Shown: positions 28,183-39,156, counted from the first letter of the stretch. The stretch: DNA of 64,000 nt from Eremothecium cymbalariae DBVPG#7215 (GCF_000235365.1 NC_016449.1:372001-436000), one strand, 5' to 3'. Notes: generated from the letters alone by a model not told the origin. Translations and numbers: made by a program.

Positions 28183-30066
28183 TTAGTTGATGTTCGTTGA
28201 AAGCACTTCACGATATGGAGGAGGAGGGTCATTGCCCCATTTCCAACTTTGGTTGTTCATTATGCCAACAAAGCTAAAGCGTTTCCCGTTATCGGATAGC
28301 AATGCAGGGGGGTCCTTGGAGTCTGCCAGGACTTGGGGAACTACGTAGTATCTGCTGCCACGAATTGGAGACGACAAGAACGTTCTTAATTCTTGTAGAT
28401 CACGCCGATGTAAGTGGAAGTAAGGATCATCCAGGAGATTCAACTGCGAATATATTTTTCCTAGTGGTAAGTTTGTAGTAGATATTTGTGGGTATTGTGG
28501 TAGTATGTTAGATAGTGAAGATAGGTTAGCTTCCGCGGAATCGGTGACTGTACTGCCGGACATACATGATGAACTAACTGCAGATACTGGCTGCGCTGTT
28601 TTACCTTCAATTATATCGTCAATATTCTTGGTAGGGTTAAGAATATTTGTGTCTGCCATGGCTGCGCCTGCACCTGCTGTTGGTTCTGATGTTCTTTTTG
28701 TGTTTGTTATTGTATCATGTGACGTCGATGGAGATAGAGGAGAAAGAGGTGTAGCTGACCCAATGCTGCTGCTAGTTTCTGGTGAGTTTGGTGCCTTGGA
28801 TCCGCTTTTGGGTGGTCTCTTTCTCCCTACTCGGATCTTTCTTCTTCTTAATGGAGTATCCTCGCCGGTTCTTTCGTATATTTTGGTCTGTATAGCAGCG
28901 ATAACTCTCAAATCATACGAGTTCGAATCCAATACCTCGCGCGGCAAAGTATTTTCAATTTTAAACGATGACTGGGCGGAAATCGGAGTATTAGCAGACC
29001 TGCCCCATAACTCCTGGTTTGCAACGTTCTCTTCCAAGCGCGTGCCCGTGGCTTCCTTATAATAGTTATTTAGCGATGGGATACGCAGATTGAACCTATG
29101 CAAATTCTGTCTCTCGAGACATCCAGGTATTGTGGAAATCGTATTTATCGCCGTTGGATTCAAACACAAAGTCTGCCTGGAAGACACTAGAGTCGATAAC
29201 CGTAACATATTTGCCGGTGACAAGTCTGTCAAATCAGAATCATCCAATATCGTTTTAGGCTGCGGTACTGACTGAGAAATAACTTCCAACTTGTTCGAAG
29301 TGGGAGCCTGCAGCTCCCCATGAGTAAACCACCGTTGCGACATATTAAATATCACACTGGGCAAAACGTCCTTGAAAACTTCCTCCATCGAAGCCTTCAA
29401 CCGCTTCTCAATACTCGTCTGCAACAGCTTGATCGAACACTGGAGCCTGAAATCCAAGTTTACATCGTTGAACGAAATACCAACCCCGGTGCTCTTCACA
29501 AATATGTTTGTGATTGCCTCCAAGTGTATCCGATCAAACGTCATCGTAATCGGAACCGTAAATGAATCATTCGATATAAGCTTCGGCATGATAAACTTCG
29601 GAGAACTGTTTGCATGCAGCAACAACAAATTAGCCTCTATCTCCGTTGTTATCTGCACCATCGCATCCCTGCAACTCACTTTGCAGATACCTTTAATAAG
29701 CGACTTCGATTGCGTCGACACATCCAAATCCAAGATCTCAAGCCGAGGTATCGTGGGAAATTCAACATTCTTCACCGTAATCCCGGACTTCAGAATATCA
29801 ACCTTACTGAACCCACTCTTCACGTTCTGCCCATTACCTCCTCCCTGTCCTCGTACTCCACCACCATCTCTCCCGGCCCCTCTGCCCCGCCCTCCCCCTT
29901 CTCCTCCGTCCCCTTCCATACCCCCCGCTCCTACCGCCCCCGCACTGCCCCCACCAAATCCCGCTGCATCCCCCATATCAGGGTTTAAAGCCCTCATCAA
30001 CTTCTCTTGCATCACCTCATTGAATGAATTATCCTCAAACGTTTCTTTATTAAATATAAATGACAT
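28183..30066 (-). CDS. MDM34: ERMES subunit Mdm34 with a glycine-rich insertion
   Basis: 627 residues. Outer mitochondrial membrane component of the ER-mitochondria encounter structure, with an SMP lipid-transfer domain in the first 250 residues. Conserved pieces are MSFIFNKETFEDNSFNEVM at the start, VDILKSGITVKNVEFPTIP, LEILDLDVSTQSKSLIKGI, SFTVPITMTF and FKDVLPSVIFNMS. Between about residues 32 and 86 sits a Gly/Arg-rich insertion that interrupts the N-terminal SMP region (see findings). The C-terminal half is Ser/Pro/Thr-rich and probably disordered, with a basic RRRKIRVGRKRPP patch. I start at the ATG at 30066 to match the family; six upstream in-frame codons are dropped. Confidence 0.94.
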   Translation of the reverse strand: MSFIFNKETFEDNSFNEVMQEKLMRALNPDMGDAAGFGGGSAGAVGAGGMEGDGGEGGGRGRGAGRDGGGVRGQGGGNGQNVKSGFSKVDILKSGITVKNVEFPTIPRLEILDLDVSTQSKSLIKGICKVSCRDAMVQITTEIEANLLLLHANSSPKFIMPKLISNDSFTVPITMTFDRIHLEAITNIFVKSTGVGISFNDVNLDFRLQCSIKLLQTSIEKRLKASMEEVFKDVLPSVIFNMSQRWFTHGELQAPTSNKLEVISQSVPQPKTILDDSDLTDLSPANMLRLSTLVSSRQTLCLNPTAINTISTIPGCLERQNLHRFNLRIPSLNNYYKEATGTRLEENVANQELWGRSANTPISAQSSFKIENTLPREVLDSNSYDLRVIAAIQTKIYERTGEDTPLRRRKIRVGRKRPPKSGSKAPNSPETSSSIGSATPLSPLSPSTSHDTITNTKRTSEPTAGAGAAMADTNILNPTKNIDDIIEGKTAQPVSAVSSSCMSGSTVTDSAEANLSSLSNILPQYPQISTTNLPLGKIYSQLNLLDDPYFHLHRRDLQELRTFLSSPIRGSRYYVVPQVLADSKDPPALLSDNGKRFSFVGIMNNQSWKWGNDPPPPYREVLSTNIN

Positions 30067-30657
30067 CTTCCTTATACTGATCAAGCTGCTCTTGTCTCAC
30101 AACTGTAAAATCAACACTATCGCCTCCAACACCCTTCTGAGCCTCTCAAATGCTACCTACTCTCGATGTGATGCGCCAAACACTTACAACTATTTCCCAA
30201 TTTCCTTGCAAAATCATTATATATGTTTTGTAAAATAACGACTGGCTCTGCAAGAAAAAAAAGAAAAACAAAACTTGGCTTTATCGTGAATAATGATATA
30301 CACAATCCCATTTATTTGATGTCACGTGATACACACGCCCACCCGCATCGAACCATACTGAAGGCCGATGCCTAAACCTGCGTACATACGGGAAAACGCG
30401 TCCATAAATACAGCTCAAGAAGCGTCGTTGGAGGCTGGTGGGTGTGTTCATGTGTCATTTTTCACGAGATGTAAACATTGACACAAAAATGGCAAAAGGC
30501 CAAGGCGGTTAGCTCCCGCGCGGTGGCTCAGAAGGGAGAGAGAGATGCAGATTGTAATAAACAGTTTCATTGGGAGAGGAAGAAGAGAATTAACAAGAAT
30601 CTCTCTTTGTATTTGTCATTAAGAGGAGTTATAGAGGAAATTGGATAACAAGGAAGG
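30067..30657. promoter_or_regulatory. Divergent promoter MDM34-KIP3
   Basis: 591 bp. CACGTG at 30323-30328 in GTCACGTGAT. A GC-rich patch CCCGCGCGG lies near 30513, about 140 bp upstream of KIP3. A small GA-rich zone precedes the KIP3 ATG. No gene seen. Confidence 0.55.
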
Positions 30658-33159
30658 ATGTCAGGATTGTCTGAGAGTGAGAGTCAGAAGTCGTCAATTC
30701 TGGTTGCGGTTAGGGTGAGGCCATTCACAGAAGGTGAGGAATTACATCTGATTGAGTCTCCTGGGAATGTGGGTAATGGGTCTTTTTGCTTTGGAGACTC
30801 TAATTTGAAGCTTCCGGGGGTTCAGGTGAGTACATACACGCCATTTAGGACTTTGAGGGGTTCAGAACGGTTTAGGCCACAAGGGATACGGAAGATCGTT
30901 GACTGTGTTGATGACAAGATGTTGATCTTTGATCCGGCGGAGACGAATCCGTTGAACAAGATCAGTGAGACGGTGTTGAACACGATGCTGGTTGGGTCGC
31001 GGGGGGAGATCCGGCGGCGGATGAGAAGGAATGGGGAGCAGAAGTTTATGTTTGACAAGTTGTTTGATGTGGAGGCGACCCAGCAGGATGTTTTTCTGGG
31101 GACGACGAGACCGTTGCTTGATTCTATAATAGATGGGTTTAACGGGACTGTGTTTGCGTACGGTGCTACTGGGTGTGGGAAGACATTTACTATAAGTGGG
31201 ACGCCTGAGAATCCAGGGATCATCTTTTTGACGATGCAGGAATTGTTTCAACGAATCGAAAATTTGAAGGATACCAAGACATTCCAGTTGACTGTTTCAT
31301 ATTTAGAAATCTACAATGAGATGATTAGAGACTTGTTAGAACCGGATACCCCTTCCCAAAAACTTATTATTAGAGAGGATACTGATAATACCACGACAGT
31401 TGCTAATTTGTCTTATCATACCCCAAGGTCTGTGCAGGATGTTATGGATTTGGTTATCAAAGGTAATATTAACAGGACCACGTCGCCTACCGATGCAAAT
31501 GAGACATCCTCCCGGTCTCATGCTGTGTTGCAGATCCATGTAGTTCAGAGTAGTCGTAGTGTTGACTTGAAGGAGGATAAGACATATGCTACACTATCAA
31601 TCATTGATTTAGCAGGAAGTGAACGAGCTTCAGCCACAAAGAATCGTGGAGAAAGATTACACGAGGGTTCCAATATCAACAAATCACTTCTTGCGCTTGG
31701 AAACTGCATCAATGCTTTATGTATGACAGGCAGAAGGACTTATTGTCATGTACCATATCGTGATTCAAAATTGACCAGGTTACTAAAGTTCTCCTTGGGG
31801 GGTAACTGTAAGACTGTTATGATAGTTTGTGTGTCGCCTAGTAGTGCCCATTATGATGAAACTTTAAACACATTAAAATACGCCAATCGAGCAAAAGATA
31901 TCAAGACCAAGGTTATTAGAAACCAACATTCTCTGGATCGCCATGTTGGTTCCTACTTAAAAATGATCACTTCTCAGAAGCAAGAGATTGACGAATTGCG
32001 TAACCGTGAGGCAAAGATGATTGACCTACGTTTGCAGCAATACAAGCTATCCAGAAACAAATTACAGATGGCAATGTGGGAAGCTGTCAATCAATTGAAG
32101 AGCAACTACCAAGTGCTAGAAAGATTTCAGCGTGCCAAGACCATCAAATCATTAATGTTATGCAAGAGACACTTTTTACAGTTGGTACAATCCGAAGTTT
32201 CACATCTGCTACAATTGATGGACTCTAGTGATATAGAACATCCACTCATATTATTTTGCAGAACAGTGAGCGAACAATTGAAGACCAAAATCCGTGAATT
32301 GGAAGATTCATTCGATACAGATGATGACTTTATGATATCGTTGGAACATAGTAAGGAGGTTGATGTGGCCCGATTCCAAACAATGGAATCATGGGAAGAA
32401 ACATCTGATCTGCTATGGTACGAACAGCAATTGGACCAACTTTCAGAATCAATGAGAAACGAGATCATGGTGAACGCATCCATGATGATAGACAGGATGT
32501 TACAAGACACTAAACTAACATCCAGACACAAATTTGTTTGCGAATCATTGTTTAAACTTCTTTGCACGCGCGACGACAACGACAACACAATACCTCCATC
32601 AGGCCAGCAAGCCATCTTAGATGAAGTCCGTGACAGCATCATAGACTTGGTGCAAATTGATGAAGAGTTTGAAAAATTTGCTAATCAAATGGGTCCAGTT
32701 AGCACCGACGATGTCAATAAAAGAAAGCAGTCCTCAGAACTTCACCGCCAGCCAGTAAAGATGAGAAGCCCTGCCTCTTCAATCCTATCCACAATCCGTG
32801 ACTGCACCGATAGCGCCAGCTCCCCATGTCCCATCCATAGGGCCGACAGAAGAGCATCCATTCATCTTCGTAAGCTACGCTTCATGGGCGAAAATCCCGA
32901 TATATCCCTACTCGTTAATGAAGACCCTGCACTATCTGCTCCACGCACCATCTCTGCAACCACCGCTTCACAACCTGCAGTCACTGCAGCAGTCGACGTC
33001 GACGACTCCATGACCATCAGCAACGCCCGCAACGACCTAGCAAGAGTCAACATTAACGAAGATGACTTGTCAATGGCTGAATCTGAGGAAATCCCCATAC
33101 ATAGAGATATCAACAAGCCCAAGTTATCCTTGACATCAACCACTCTTAGAACTAAATAA
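30658..33159 (+). CDS. KIP3: Kinesin-8 motor Kip3
   Basis: 833 residues. Plus-end-directed kinesin that depolymerises microtubules at their tips and positions the spindle. The motor domain spans about residues 13-425, with P-loop GATGCGKTFT (about 168), switch I SSRSHAVL and switch II DLAGSERAS. An insertion before the P-loop (about residues 40-115) is typical of Kip3. A neck and coiled-coil segment follows (SQKQEIDELRNREAKM, about 450). The C-terminal 200 residues are Ser-rich and likely disordered, containing the regulatory and tip-binding tail. MDM34 lies divergently upstream and CLG1 on the same strand downstream, as in S. cerevisiae. Confidence 0.95.
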   Translation: MSGLSESESQKSSILVAVRVRPFTEGEELHLIESPGNVGNGSFCFGDSNLKLPGVQVSTYTPFRTLRGSERFRPQGIRKIVDCVDDKMLIFDPAETNPLNKISETVLNTMLVGSRGEIRRRMRRNGEQKFMFDKLFDVEATQQDVFLGTTRPLLDSIIDGFNGTVFAYGATGCGKTFTISGTPENPGIIFLTMQELFQRIENLKDTKTFQLTVSYLEIYNEMIRDLLEPDTPSQKLIIREDTDNTTTVANLSYHTPRSVQDVMDLVIKGNINRTTSPTDANETSSRSHAVLQIHVVQSSRSVDLKEDKTYATLSIIDLAGSERASATKNRGERLHEGSNINKSLLALGNCINALCMTGRRTYCHVPYRDSKLTRLLKFSLGGNCKTVMIVCVSPSSAHYDETLNTLKYANRAKDIKTKVIRNQHSLDRHVGSYLKMITSQKQEIDELRNREAKMIDLRLQQYKLSRNKLQMAMWEAVNQLKSNYQVLERFQRAKTIKSLMLCKRHFLQLVQSEVSHLLQLMDSSDIEHPLILFCRTVSEQLKTKIRELEDSFDTDDDFMISLEHSKEVDVARFQTMESWEETSDLLWYEQQLDQLSESMRNEIMVNASMMIDRMLQDTKLTSRHKFVCESLFKLLCTRDDNDNTIPPSGQQAILDEVRDSIIDLVQIDEEFEKFANQMGPVSTDDVNKRKQSSELHRQPVKMRSPASSILSTIRDCTDSASSPCPIHRADRRASIHLRKLRFMGENPDISLLVNEDPALSAPRTISATTASQPAVTAAVDVDDSMTISNARNDLARVNINEDDLSMAESEEIPIHRDINKPKLSLTSTTLRTK

Positions 33160-34246
33160 GTAAACAATTCAATAATATCTAATTTATTACCCTCGTGTCG
33201 ATAAGAAACATTCCATTCCATATCACCTATCACTTCCTTACGTTCCTACCTCTCTCGTTAATACCGATTACTTACTCACCTTTCACACTGCCCCCAACTT
33301 CAAAGAGACACCTTTGTCTGACTAACTGGTCACGTGACAGGTTTTCTTTTCGTGAAAATTTTTCTTTGTGAACTCCCAAATGAAAAATTGCTTTAGGAAC
33401 CGTAAACTTGATGCGATCCCTCCCCGTTTGTGTTTATATTCAGTGGTTTATTTCTGTTTGAAAGGATTTAGTTCACCTCTCTCCCTTTCAGAGGAAGCCA
33501 AATTTGTCCACACATCAAAAGTCCAAGATATATTTAAAGTATAAGGTATCAAACTGTTCCGCATTCGTGTGTAGTTGATCCTTATTCTGTATTATATATC
33601 TTTTCTTTCCCCCTCCTCACCATCTTCCCCCCCTCTACCTCATCCTCCCACAAACCCTCCGTCACTAGTGAACTTCTCAGCTGCTCGGTCTTTTGAAAGG
33701 CAGGCATTTTTTATTTTGGAACTAGTTTGGTGCTACTATTGTTACTTAAAGGCCTGATATTTTTCACTTGAAAAAGGTGCTTTTTGGAATCTGCTACCTG
33801 CTAAGACCACCAGATAGTGTTGGATTGAAACACTATCCCTTACCAAGTTATAAAGAAGGCAGCATATTGGGATTTTTAGCAGTGTCGATTTGGTTATATC
33901 CGCAACAAACTTATTCGTTCAGTATCCTGATTGAAAAAAAAGAGTTGTTTTATTTTATTCTATTCTTTTGAGAAGTTACTTTTATCATTGGGGGTTTTTG
34001 TTACACGCAGCTGATTAGTGCCTGTGTTTTGATAGTAATAAGGAGATTTTATTATTAGTATCGTTATTATTGTTAAACTTTTGGGCGTTAATATTTGCTT
34101 GAGAAACCTTTTTTTGATAGAGTATAGAGTGAAGGTAGTTATTAGGTTAATTTGTCTTACTCGAATCGCTCATCCCCAATTTATTACTATACACATTTAC
34201 TCTTGTTGTTGGATTTAACACAACTATATTATTCACTGAGCGAGAG
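33160..34246. other. Long 5' region of CLG1
   Basis: 1.09 kb. CACGTG at 33331-33336 (GTCACGTGAC). A pyrimidine-rich stretch lies at about 33600-33660, then T-rich DNA with many short ATG-initiated frames. Such a long upstream region suggests an extended, regulated promoter or leader for CLG1. I see no RNA gene. Confidence 0.55.
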
Positions 34247-35581
34247 ATGGCTAGTTTTATGTACTATCCAAATTACGCTGGTGCCGCTGTCGCAGCTGCT
34301 GTACAACAGCAGCTGCTGCATCAACAACACCATCAACATCAACATCAACAGCAAAAGCAGCCGGTTGCTGGTGTTACTGCGTCTACTGGTGTTCACCATG
34401 GGTTGCCTCCGATGCTTCCATATGGTTATTTTCACCAGCCACCTCAAGTTCTCACTTCTACACATGATCTTCAACCACCTATTTCGCACTATAGTCAGCC
34501 GGCATCGTTTATGGTACCTTCTGCTAACTTGCAGTACATAGCGCCGCCTCCGGGAATTGCTCCGCCTATGCAGGCTATGGCGCCTGTTGCCCGCCATGTG
34601 CAACAATGTTCTCAGAATCGGGTGCAATCGCATCCTCAGCAACCACAAAAACAGTATGTTAATGGAGGCGTGAGTGAGGTGTTGGATTACGACCTGGAAG
34701 TTATGACCAGTTTTGTTGTTCAAAACTCTTATCTGGTTTTTGGTAACGAAGAACTAAATCCTGAAATTTTAGAAATTTTCAGCAAAGGTGTGCTATCGGT
34801 ATTGAATGCGACCAGGTTACCATCAACCACCATTTATTTCGCATTGGACTACTTGTCTAAGTATTTGGGGAAATTGCCACATGGTGTCGAATCCATAGGT
34901 GGTGATTCTGTCAATGTGATCTATCAGAATTTGATGGTAGCATTCGTCTTGGCCAATAAGTTCAATGACGATAAAACTTTCACAAACAAATCTTGGTCAC
35001 AAGCTACTGGTATGAAATGCAGTGTCATAAACACCTACGAAAGGGAATGGTTAGCTGTTTTTGAATGGCGATTGTTTGAAGATGGTTTTGAAAATTACGA
35101 AGCCTACAGGGAAGCCTATTATACTTTTGAGATGGAAAGGAAGTGTCCACATCAGAATCAGCCGCTCATTATGAACAACCACTTGGCTGTTCCTTCTGGA
35201 TTGAGCACTCTTGTACCACCCCCAGCCCATCCTGCAAACTGTCAAACTGGCAATTATTATGGTTCCCCCTTTTCGCAACGGGGATATCATACCCCTCTTC
35301 ATGCGAAGACTGCTGCATACTCATCTCCATTTTCAGATATCAGGAGTGAGTCATATAGCTCGTATTACCAGCCCTGTTTTACATCTCCGATCTCTAACGC
35401 TAGTCCAGTGTCAAAGAGTCACAATTTCGGTTACTATAACTCTCAACATCATTCACAAACTGGTTCAGGTTCTGTTGTTCCGAATTCCTTTTGGAATATA
35501 CCTTTCGACAGAGTCAACGACAAGTATCAACCATCTTCTCAACCAAACAAAAATTTATATTGCTACTCTACCGCTTACTAA
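34247..35581 (+). CDS. CLG1: Pho85-type cyclin-like protein Clg1
   Basis: 444 residues. Clg1 is a cyclin partner of Pho85, linked in S. cerevisiae to autophagy and ageing signals. The N-terminal 130 residues are Ala/Gln/His/Pro-rich, including a Gln-His tract at about residues 22-40. The cyclin box lies at about residues 140-280: LDYDLEVMTSFVVQNSY, then VMVAFVLANKFNDDKTFTNKSW (approximate) and YEREWLAVFEWRLF. The C-terminus is Ser/Tyr/Pro-rich. Placement between KIP3 and SKI8 matches YGL215W. Confidence 0.9.
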   Translation: MASFMYYPNYAGAAVAAAVQQQLLHQQHHQHQHQQQKQPVAGVTASTGVHHGLPPMLPYGYFHQPPQVLTSTHDLQPPISHYSQPASFMVPSANLQYIAPPPGIAPPMQAMAPVARHVQQCSQNRVQSHPQQPQKQYVNGGVSEVLDYDLEVMTSFVVQNSYLVFGNEELNPEILEIFSKGVLSVLNATRLPSTTIYFALDYLSKYLGKLPHGVESIGGDSVNVIYQNLMVAFVLANKFNDDKTFTNKSWSQATGMKCSVINTYEREWLAVFEWRLFEDGFENYEAYREAYYTFEMERKCPHQNQPLIMNNHLAVPSGLSTLVPPPAHPANCQTGNYYGSPFSQRGYHTPLHAKTAAYSSPFSDIRSESYSSYYQPCFTSPISNASPVSKSHNFGYYNSQHHSQTGSGSVVPNSFWNIPFDRVNDKYQPSSQPNKNLYCYSTAY

Positions 35582-36311
35582 TTAAACAAAAAACACACAA
35601 GATTATTGTTATTTTATTAAACTGAGAAGCAGAGTTGCATTAACATTTTTTCGTCCGATTTTTTTTCAACAAACTACAACAGATCTTCCATCTCACTGTC
35701 TAGCTCAACATCGTAGCTCAACAACCTTATTTGAGATTAGTCTGTTGGGCTTTTTTAGTTTATTGAAAGTTATTCAAGTGCTGACTGACTGTTATTTTTC
35801 GCATATATTTATGTTATGTTTTATTATAAAATGAGAAAAAATTGAAAAAAAACACAAGTGCTAAAAACAGATTCCAAAGAGTAAACGAGACTCAGGACTT
35901 TATTATTTGAATTCACTATGTTTGAAAATTATAACTTGACTTAAATCAAACCGTTTCCATAAATGTTATTAGGTCTTGTTCGTTCGACAGTTTTTTTAAC
36001 ATAAAATTTAGATACAGAGGCAGAATTTTAAGTTAATAATTACAGAAAAAAATTGAAAAATTGAAAATTATAAAAAAATTGGTATACATTAATTATTTTG
36101 AAAAGTTTAACAAAGGCGATAACTTATGTACACTTATTATTGGCATTAAAATGATATATGTATATTTGTATATTTTCTTCGCTTTTTTTTTCAATATACA
36201 GGTTTTTATATCTAGCAATTCATATTTTTGCCCATACATCCTACCATCGGCAGTTATGGCTCTCTTGTCGAATAGTCAAGCAGAAGACTGCTGTTGGGTG
36301 AACGATGCTTC
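35582..36311. other. Convergent intergenic CLG1-SKI8
   Basis: 730 bp, strongly AT-rich with several poly-A/T runs. I see only 3' end signals (TATATA/TATGTA words near 36120-36190) and no gene. The open frame that begins near 36061 is antisense to SKI8. Confidence 0.6.
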
Positions 36312-37633
36312 CTACACACCTCCAGCTTCTCGGTACCATCTCACACTTCTATCCAAGCAAATAGAACATAATCCTTCATTCTTGTCACTTCCCATACCAC
36401 CACGAACACCCTTGCCAACAAAACTGACGCCCAAGACTGCAGGATTCGCCAGAGAAGTACCGTGTTCGTCTTTTAAAAGCATTTCTTTCTCATCTTCTAT
36501 GTCCCCAGACGATACATGTAAAGTGGAGACATGCTCCCGTAGTTTTACATCCCATATACGGATCTTAGCATCGTACCCACAGGTAGCAAGAAACTCTCCA
36601 GTAGAATTAAAGCTCATGTCAAACAACCATCCACTATGTGCGACAGGTACAATAGACTGCTGGTTGCTATGAGAGGGTACTGATAAATTACCCACTAACT
36701 CGCCATATTCTGTTTCATATAATGTAACACAGCCATATGAACCTGAATCGTTTGCAACAGCGAGCAGCCCACCCAAAGGACTGAATTTTAGTGACCGAAC
36801 CGTGCTGCTATTTTCCCTTGTACCTTGTAATCCAAACCCTTCGAAATTGTAGATTGGTCTCATTGTAGACAACTGAGATATTACAACACTACCATCAGAA
36901 AATCCAGTCGCTATTAAATTGTGCGAAGACACATCTACACAAGTTGCAAATTTAGCGTTGGGCGGATAAATATCGCCGTGAACAGTAAAATGAGGATACC
37001 ATTCTAGTTTCTTTTCCTCATCTGGTTGAGCTGATTCCTGAGGTATTGCATTACTATCTTTACCCTTCTTCAATGTAGTCACTTTAACCTCTTCCAATTC
37101 CTGTTTAAATGGATGGAATCTCCATACCCTTGTATTACCGTTAACCTCTGTAGCAACAAATTTATGGGTCAAAGAATGATCGCTACTTTTATGCCACTTA
37201 ACGCACCAAAAACTCCTCTTCTTTTCCTCAGTTGTAAGCAAATCCAACCTTTTTAAAGTCCACGTCAATAAATCAACAGAATAAAATGATAAAGATCCAT
37301 CAAACGCTGCACAGGCAATAATACAAACCACAACCCCAGTTCTTTCAGTAGAATAAAACACGTCTATATGATGAACACCCGTCTTGTTAACAAATTGAGT
37401 AACCACATTATCTTTAGGTACCTCACCGTCTAGCAACTTGTTTTTCCACAGCTTTATAGTCCCATCACCAGAACATGTAGCTGTAAATGGTGTTATAACA
37501 GATAGACCAAATATATCTGCATCATGTGCCTTGCCACAGTTTACAGTTGGAATGAATAGCTTAGACTATATTTATGTTTCATGTTAGTAACAAACTATTT
37601 CAAACCTTGATATAACGCACTATAACATACCAT
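36312..37633 (-). CDS. SKI8: Ski complex WD-repeat subunit Ski8, with an intron right after the ATG
   Basis: Spliced gene: exon 1 is only the ATG (37633-37631), intron 37630-37566, exon 2 37565-36312; 418 residues. Ski8 forms the Ski2-Ski3-Ski8 complex that feeds mRNA to the cytosolic exosome, and also acts in meiotic recombination. Joining gives MSKLFIPTVNCGKAHDADI, which matches the S. cerevisiae start MSK...GKAHDADIF. WD-type repeats follow, for example TATCSGDGTIKLW and FLATCGYDAKIRIWDV, and the protein ends VRWYREAGGV. Intron signals are perfect: donor GTATGT, branch TACTAAC (37589-37583), acceptor TAG. Without splicing, exon 2 is preceded by an in-frame TAG and the ATG would encode only 12 codons. 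It is divergent from VAM7. Confidence 0.93.
37566..37630 (-). other. SKI8 spliceosomal intron
   Basis: 65 nt with donor GTATGT at 37630-37625, branch site TACTAAC at 37589-37583 and acceptor TAG at 37568-37566. The branch A is about 18 nt from the acceptor. The intron lies between the initiator ATG and codon 2 (phase 0). Confidence 0.92.
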
Positions 37634-37834
37634 CGTTGTTCTTTTTGTCTTGGCTATAACAGATTTGCAGATGATGAGTTTCAAATGTAACAAAACGTTT
37701 AACAATTTTTGGCGATAATCTAGAAAGCACTTAGTGGGACGAATTTAAAGGCTTTTCCAAGCTTTTCCTTGGAAACATCAACTCCCGATAATACCAACCA
37801 GGGAAGGATTCCAGAACTTTATTCACGTCTAGAT

Positions 37835-38887
37835 ATGGTGATAAGTTCTCAGGTTAACGTTGTAGTGGGTGATGCTAAAGTAGTTGATAATTCATACGTA
37901 GTCTATACTACAAAGGTCAGGGTTTTAGGGTCATCAGGATCTGTCGCTGAATATAAAAGTCAAAGAAGGTTTAGTGAATTTTTACAATTGAAACAAGACT
38001 TGGAAAGGGAGTTCCAGACTGAGATACCATATGAATTCCCATCCAGGGAATTTAGTGTATGGAAATTTAGGTCTAGCTCCTGCGATCCCGATGTAATAAA
38101 AGCAAGAAAGGAAAAGCTTGGTATATTCCTGGGTGATTTGCTAAATGACTCGTTTGATGTGCGTTGGAAGAGGTCTGCATATTTATGTAAGTTTCTAAAT
38201 ATGCCAAATAACTGGTATAACGCTTCTCGGAACCATATGTCTGGTGCGGGTGATCGTGAAGAGGATTGTGTTGTGCAACTTCAAGATGTGTCCAAGTGGC
38301 TAGAATCGTTAAGGGATTCGAAGTCGCAGTTTGAGGAAGCCAAGCGGAACGGTAATAATATAACCATGATGCGTATACGATTAAAATTGCAGCAACTGGA
38401 AGATGCATTAAAAATAATTGAAGAGAAGCATCTGTTGGGGGAGGGAGAAGTTCATAGAAGATGGACCATCCTTAATGCGTTAAAGTCGGATTTGAATAAA
38501 CAATCGGATAAACCACAGTCACGTTTTAGCAGTTATGAAGACTTGGACATTTCTCACACCGGACTGAAGGAGCCGCTTGTAAGTAATACAAGAGAGCCAC
38601 ATAAGCCTATATCAGGCAGGCGGAAGTTAGGGGAGACTGGCGACACAGTGGGTTTAACAAACCAACAGCTGCTTTTGCTGCATAAGGATACAATGAAACA
38701 ACAAGACCAAGAGCTTGAGCAACTAAGGAATATTGTAGTAAGACAGAAAAATCTTTCTTTGAATATGAACCAGGAACTAGCTGCCCAAAATGAAATGCTA
38801 GATATGTTTGTCGAAGATGTCAATGCCACATCAAATAAACTACGTATGGCAAATTTAAGCGCTAAAAGATTCAACGACAAAAGATGA
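37835..38887 (+). CDS. VAM7: Vacuolar SNARE Vam7 (PX domain)
   Basis: 350 residues. Soluble Qc-SNARE that joins the vacuole fusion complex after binding PI3P. The N-terminal PX domain runs to about residue 125: YKSQRRFSEFLQLKQDLE with the PI3P-binding Arg, then IPYEFPSREF, then FDVRWKRSAYLCKFLNMP. The C-terminal SNARE helix (about 290-345) is TMKQQDQELEQLRNIVVRQK..MNQELAAQNEMLD, with the central Gln layer. There is no membrane anchor, as expected. I start at the ATG at 37835; the frame is open 22 codons upstream but begins with TTG. The middle linker is longer than in S. cerevisiae. Confidence 0.9.
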   Translation: MVISSQVNVVVGDAKVVDNSYVVYTTKVRVLGSSGSVAEYKSQRRFSEFLQLKQDLEREFQTEIPYEFPSREFSVWKFRSSSCDPDVIKARKEKLGIFLGDLLNDSFDVRWKRSAYLCKFLNMPNNWYNASRNHMSGAGDREEDCVVQLQDVSKWLESLRDSKSQFEEAKRNGNNITMMRIRLKLQQLEDALKIIEEKHLLGEGEVHRRWTILNALKSDLNKQSDKPQSRFSSYEDLDISHTGLKEPLVSNTREPHKPISGRRKLGETGDTVGLTNQQLLLLHKDTMKQQDQELEQLRNIVVRQKNLSLNMNQELAAQNEMLDMFVEDVNATSNKLRMANLSAKRFNDKR

Positions 38888-39156
38888 ACCATAAATGGTT
38901 AATTGACCACTCCTTATAACTTTGCGGTACGATATATACATTATGTCGTTAACTTATTAAGTAACAGAATGTCTTAATGGATTGTAAATTTAGAGATTAC
39001 CCTCCCTTTACAATCTGTTGCGCATTTCCATGGACCTTCCTTTTGGTGAAAAATTCAAAGGCTGCTCTTTGTTAAAAAGCTCATCTCGTCAAAAGATTTG
39101 TAGTATTGCACAAATCAGCAGTTCCGTGTGGTATAAGGAGGTGATTAGATTGCGTG

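Noticed and set aside
36061..36672. 203-codon plus-strand frame at the SKI8 3' end
   Set aside because: More than half is antisense to SKI8 coding sequence and the rest is AT-rich intergenic translation.
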